From NCBI GenBank assembly GCA_021776015.1, contig JAJFGT010000238.1, positions 1-7,899 on the forward strand: DNA of 7,899 nt. The letters run 5' to 3'. Below the pieces are notes generated by a model. That model did no database searches and was not told the DNA's origin. It saw only the letters and a program-made list of their open reading frames with translations. Every line of letters begins with the position of its first letter. Positions within the stretch are counted from its first letter, which is position 1. Made by a program: the position numbers and the translations under genes. Positions 6,930 through 7,899 of the stretch are shown here, one piece after another. The stretch is from Alphaproteobacteria bacterium. GTDB lineage: Bacteria; Pseudomonadota; Alphaproteobacteria; Micavibrionales; Micavibrionaceae.

Positions 6930-6935
6930 TATAGT

Positions 6936-7616
6936 ATGCAAGATAATAAAATTTGTACTTTATTAATTGAAAAAAATTCATTTTTTCGAGAGGGCATAAA
7001 AAGCCTTTTAGCTGATTCAAAATATCGGGTTTGTTCAGAGGTTGAGAATGTACAGGATCTTAACACTCTAAAGAATGAAGATGAATATAAGATTATCATC
7101 TATAGCACAGATGCTACAGATGAGGATATTTGCTATATAAAGCTCCTCAAAGAAAAATTCCCTGATATGCGAGTCGTTGTCCTCTCAGATAACGTGGATT
7201 CTCACCTTATAAAGGAAACTTTTTCTACAGGTGTTGATGGTTTAATTCTAAAAAATATCGCTGGAAAAGCTTTTGTTTGCTCTTTAAATTTAATTATGAT
7301 GGGAGAAAAGATTTTTCCAACCTCTATGATATCACTCATAAATGATAATGGATGGGCCGAAAAATTCAATTCAGAGCAAGAGAATGACTATGATCTTTCA
7401 CATAGAGAAATCGACGTTATTAAATGCCTTACAAATGGTGATACCAATAAATTCATTGCAAGAGAGCTTGACATAACAGAGGAGACTGTCAAAGTTCATC
7501 TCAAAGCTATCCTTCGTAAACTAGGGCTCTGTAATCGTACTCAAGCTGCAATTTGGGCCCTTAGCAGAGGAATTGTCCCTCACCCTGAAATTATTATCCA
7601 AAAACAAAACACCTAA
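6936..7616 (+). CDS. NarL/LuxR-family transcriptional regulator with a degenerate receiver domain
   Basis: This is a 226-residue DNA-binding regulator with NarL architecture. A receiver-like domain covers about 6-125, with a linker to about 152 and a GerE/LuxR helix-turn-helix at about 153-212 (LSHREIDVIKCL at 154-165, then EETVKVHLKAILRKLG at 182-197 and NRTQAA at 200-205), which is well conserved. The receiver fold is recognisable (FFREGIKSLL at 16-25, VVVLS at 80-84, GVDGLILK at 99-106), but the phosphorylation pocket is not. The usual acidic pair is Glu12-Lys13, and the segment that normally ends in the phosphoacceptor Asp reads IIIYS (53-57), with Tyr56 in that position. Ser84 and Lys106, the switch and lysine residues, remain. 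No sensor kinase is adjacent. It probably works without phosphorylation or senses something else. It has its own promoter, and it converges on the last gene with 11 bp between stop codons. Its link to the nitrate genes rests on position only. Confidence 0.88.
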   Translation: MQDNKICTLLIEKNSFFREGIKSLLADSKYRVCSEVENVQDLNTLKNEDEYKIIIYSTDATDEDICYIKLLKEKFPDMRVVVLSDNVDSHLIKETFSTGVDGLILKNIAGKAFVCSLNLIMMGEKIFPTSMISLINDNGWAEKFNSEQENDYDLSHREIDVIKCLTNGDTNKFIARELDITEETVKVHLKAILRKLGLCNRTQAAIWALSRGIVPHPEIIIQKQNT

Positions 7617-7627
7617 AACTCAAATGC

Positions 7628-7899
7628 TTAATAGGGTGTATGTACAAGCCCCGTCCAATTATCGACAGCATTATTTGGAAGATATGAAATCGGTGCCCCT
7701 CCCGTCACAATACGTGCGGTCCATGTGTTGACGACTGATGTAGAGTATAAACTTATAGGCAAAGAACCAGCCGACCCCGAAGCCCCTCCCCGATTTGATG
7801 AAAAAAATGTGTTAAAAACGCCAACGCTTATATCTGAGTTATTTCCTCGAAAACTTGTTCCTCGAAACTTTGGTAAAAAACCTGCCTCTCCCTCACGAC
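7628..7899 (-). CDS. Unrecognised protein, C-terminal 89 residues (runs off the right edge)
   Basis: On the reverse strand one frame stays open from the window edge (first full codon at 7897) to TAA at 7628-7630; the other two minus frames have stops within the first 75 bases. The visible 89 residues are rich in Gly, Ser, Asn and Thr (RGTSFRGNNSDISVGVF at 12-28, SSNRGGASGSAGS at 33-45) and end in DNWTGLVHTPY. There are no cysteines and no membrane segment. The composition would fit a beta-rich surface, appendage or phage-tail-like protein, but I do not recognise a family. It converges on the LuxR-type regulator gene with only 11 bp between stops, so there is no room for a separate terminator. 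Confidence 0.6.
   Translation of the reverse strand, partial: REGEAGFLPKFRGTSFRGNNSDISVGVFNTFFSSNRGGASGSAGSLPISLYSTSVVNTWTARIVTGGAPISYLPNNAVDNWTGLVHTPY

Noticed and set aside
6884..7099. Minus-strand open frame over the start of the LuxR-type regulator
   Set aside because: It is antisense to a clear receiver-domain gene with a strong ribosome-binding site and has no recognisable product.
1..7899. Mobile elements, CRISPR arrays, tRNA or rRNA genes, prophage attachment sites
   Set aside because: I read through for terminal repeats, spaced direct repeats, transposase-like frames and tRNA-like arms and found none that I could support.

Overview
This window is a dissimilatory nitrate respiration locus from an AT-rich Gram-negative bacterium. 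The Gram-negative assignment rests on an outer-membrane beta-barrel porin with a signal peptide, on NarG, and on Crp/Fnr regulation through TTGAT-N4-ATCAA boxes. The style of the LuxR-type regulator and the fused NarK suggest a low-GC alphaproteobacterium, but the class is not established from this sequence.

Layout, left to right. Minus strand: the first 84 codons of narG (1-252) follow a two-domain fused nitrate/nitrite transporter of the NarK1-NarK2 type (271-3192) by 18 bp, so narK and narG (presumably with narHJI outside the window) form one operon. A 149-bp divergent region carries a perfect FNR-type palindrome. Plus strand: a Crp/Fnr-family regulator (3342-4124) that lacks an FNR-type N-terminal cysteine cluster but has five cysteines in its last 33 residues. 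Minus strand: moeA (4121-5350), converging on the regulator with overlapping stop codons. The 113-bp region between moeA and the next gene has a second perfect FNR palindrome, with a well-placed -10 and a good Shine-Dalgarno for the porin. Plus strand: an alginate-export-family outer-membrane porin (5464-6726). A 209-bp AT-rich gap with an extended -10 promoter then leads to a NarL/LuxR-type regulator (6936-7616) whose receiver domain has lost the phosphoacceptor aspartate. Minus strand: the 3' end of an unrecognised gene (7628-7899).

How it fits together. The regulator has the E-x2-S-R recognition helix that reads TTGAT half-sites. Two perfect TTGAT-N4-ATCAA palindromes lie at class II spacing (about -41) from plausible -10 elements, one in front of narK-narG and one in front of the porin. 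The simplest model is that low oxygen and/or nitrogen oxides act through this regulator (or another FNR homologue) to switch on nitrate entry through the outer membrane (porin), nitrate/nitrite exchange across the inner membrane (NarK fusion) and nitrate reduction (NarGHI). MoeA supplies the molybdenum cofactor that NarG needs. No mobile element, CRISPR array, tRNA or rRNA was seen. The less ordinary parts are the C-terminal cysteine tail of the Crp/Fnr protein, the degenerate receiver of the LuxR-type protein, and the link between a porin of a poorly defined family and the nitrate regulon.
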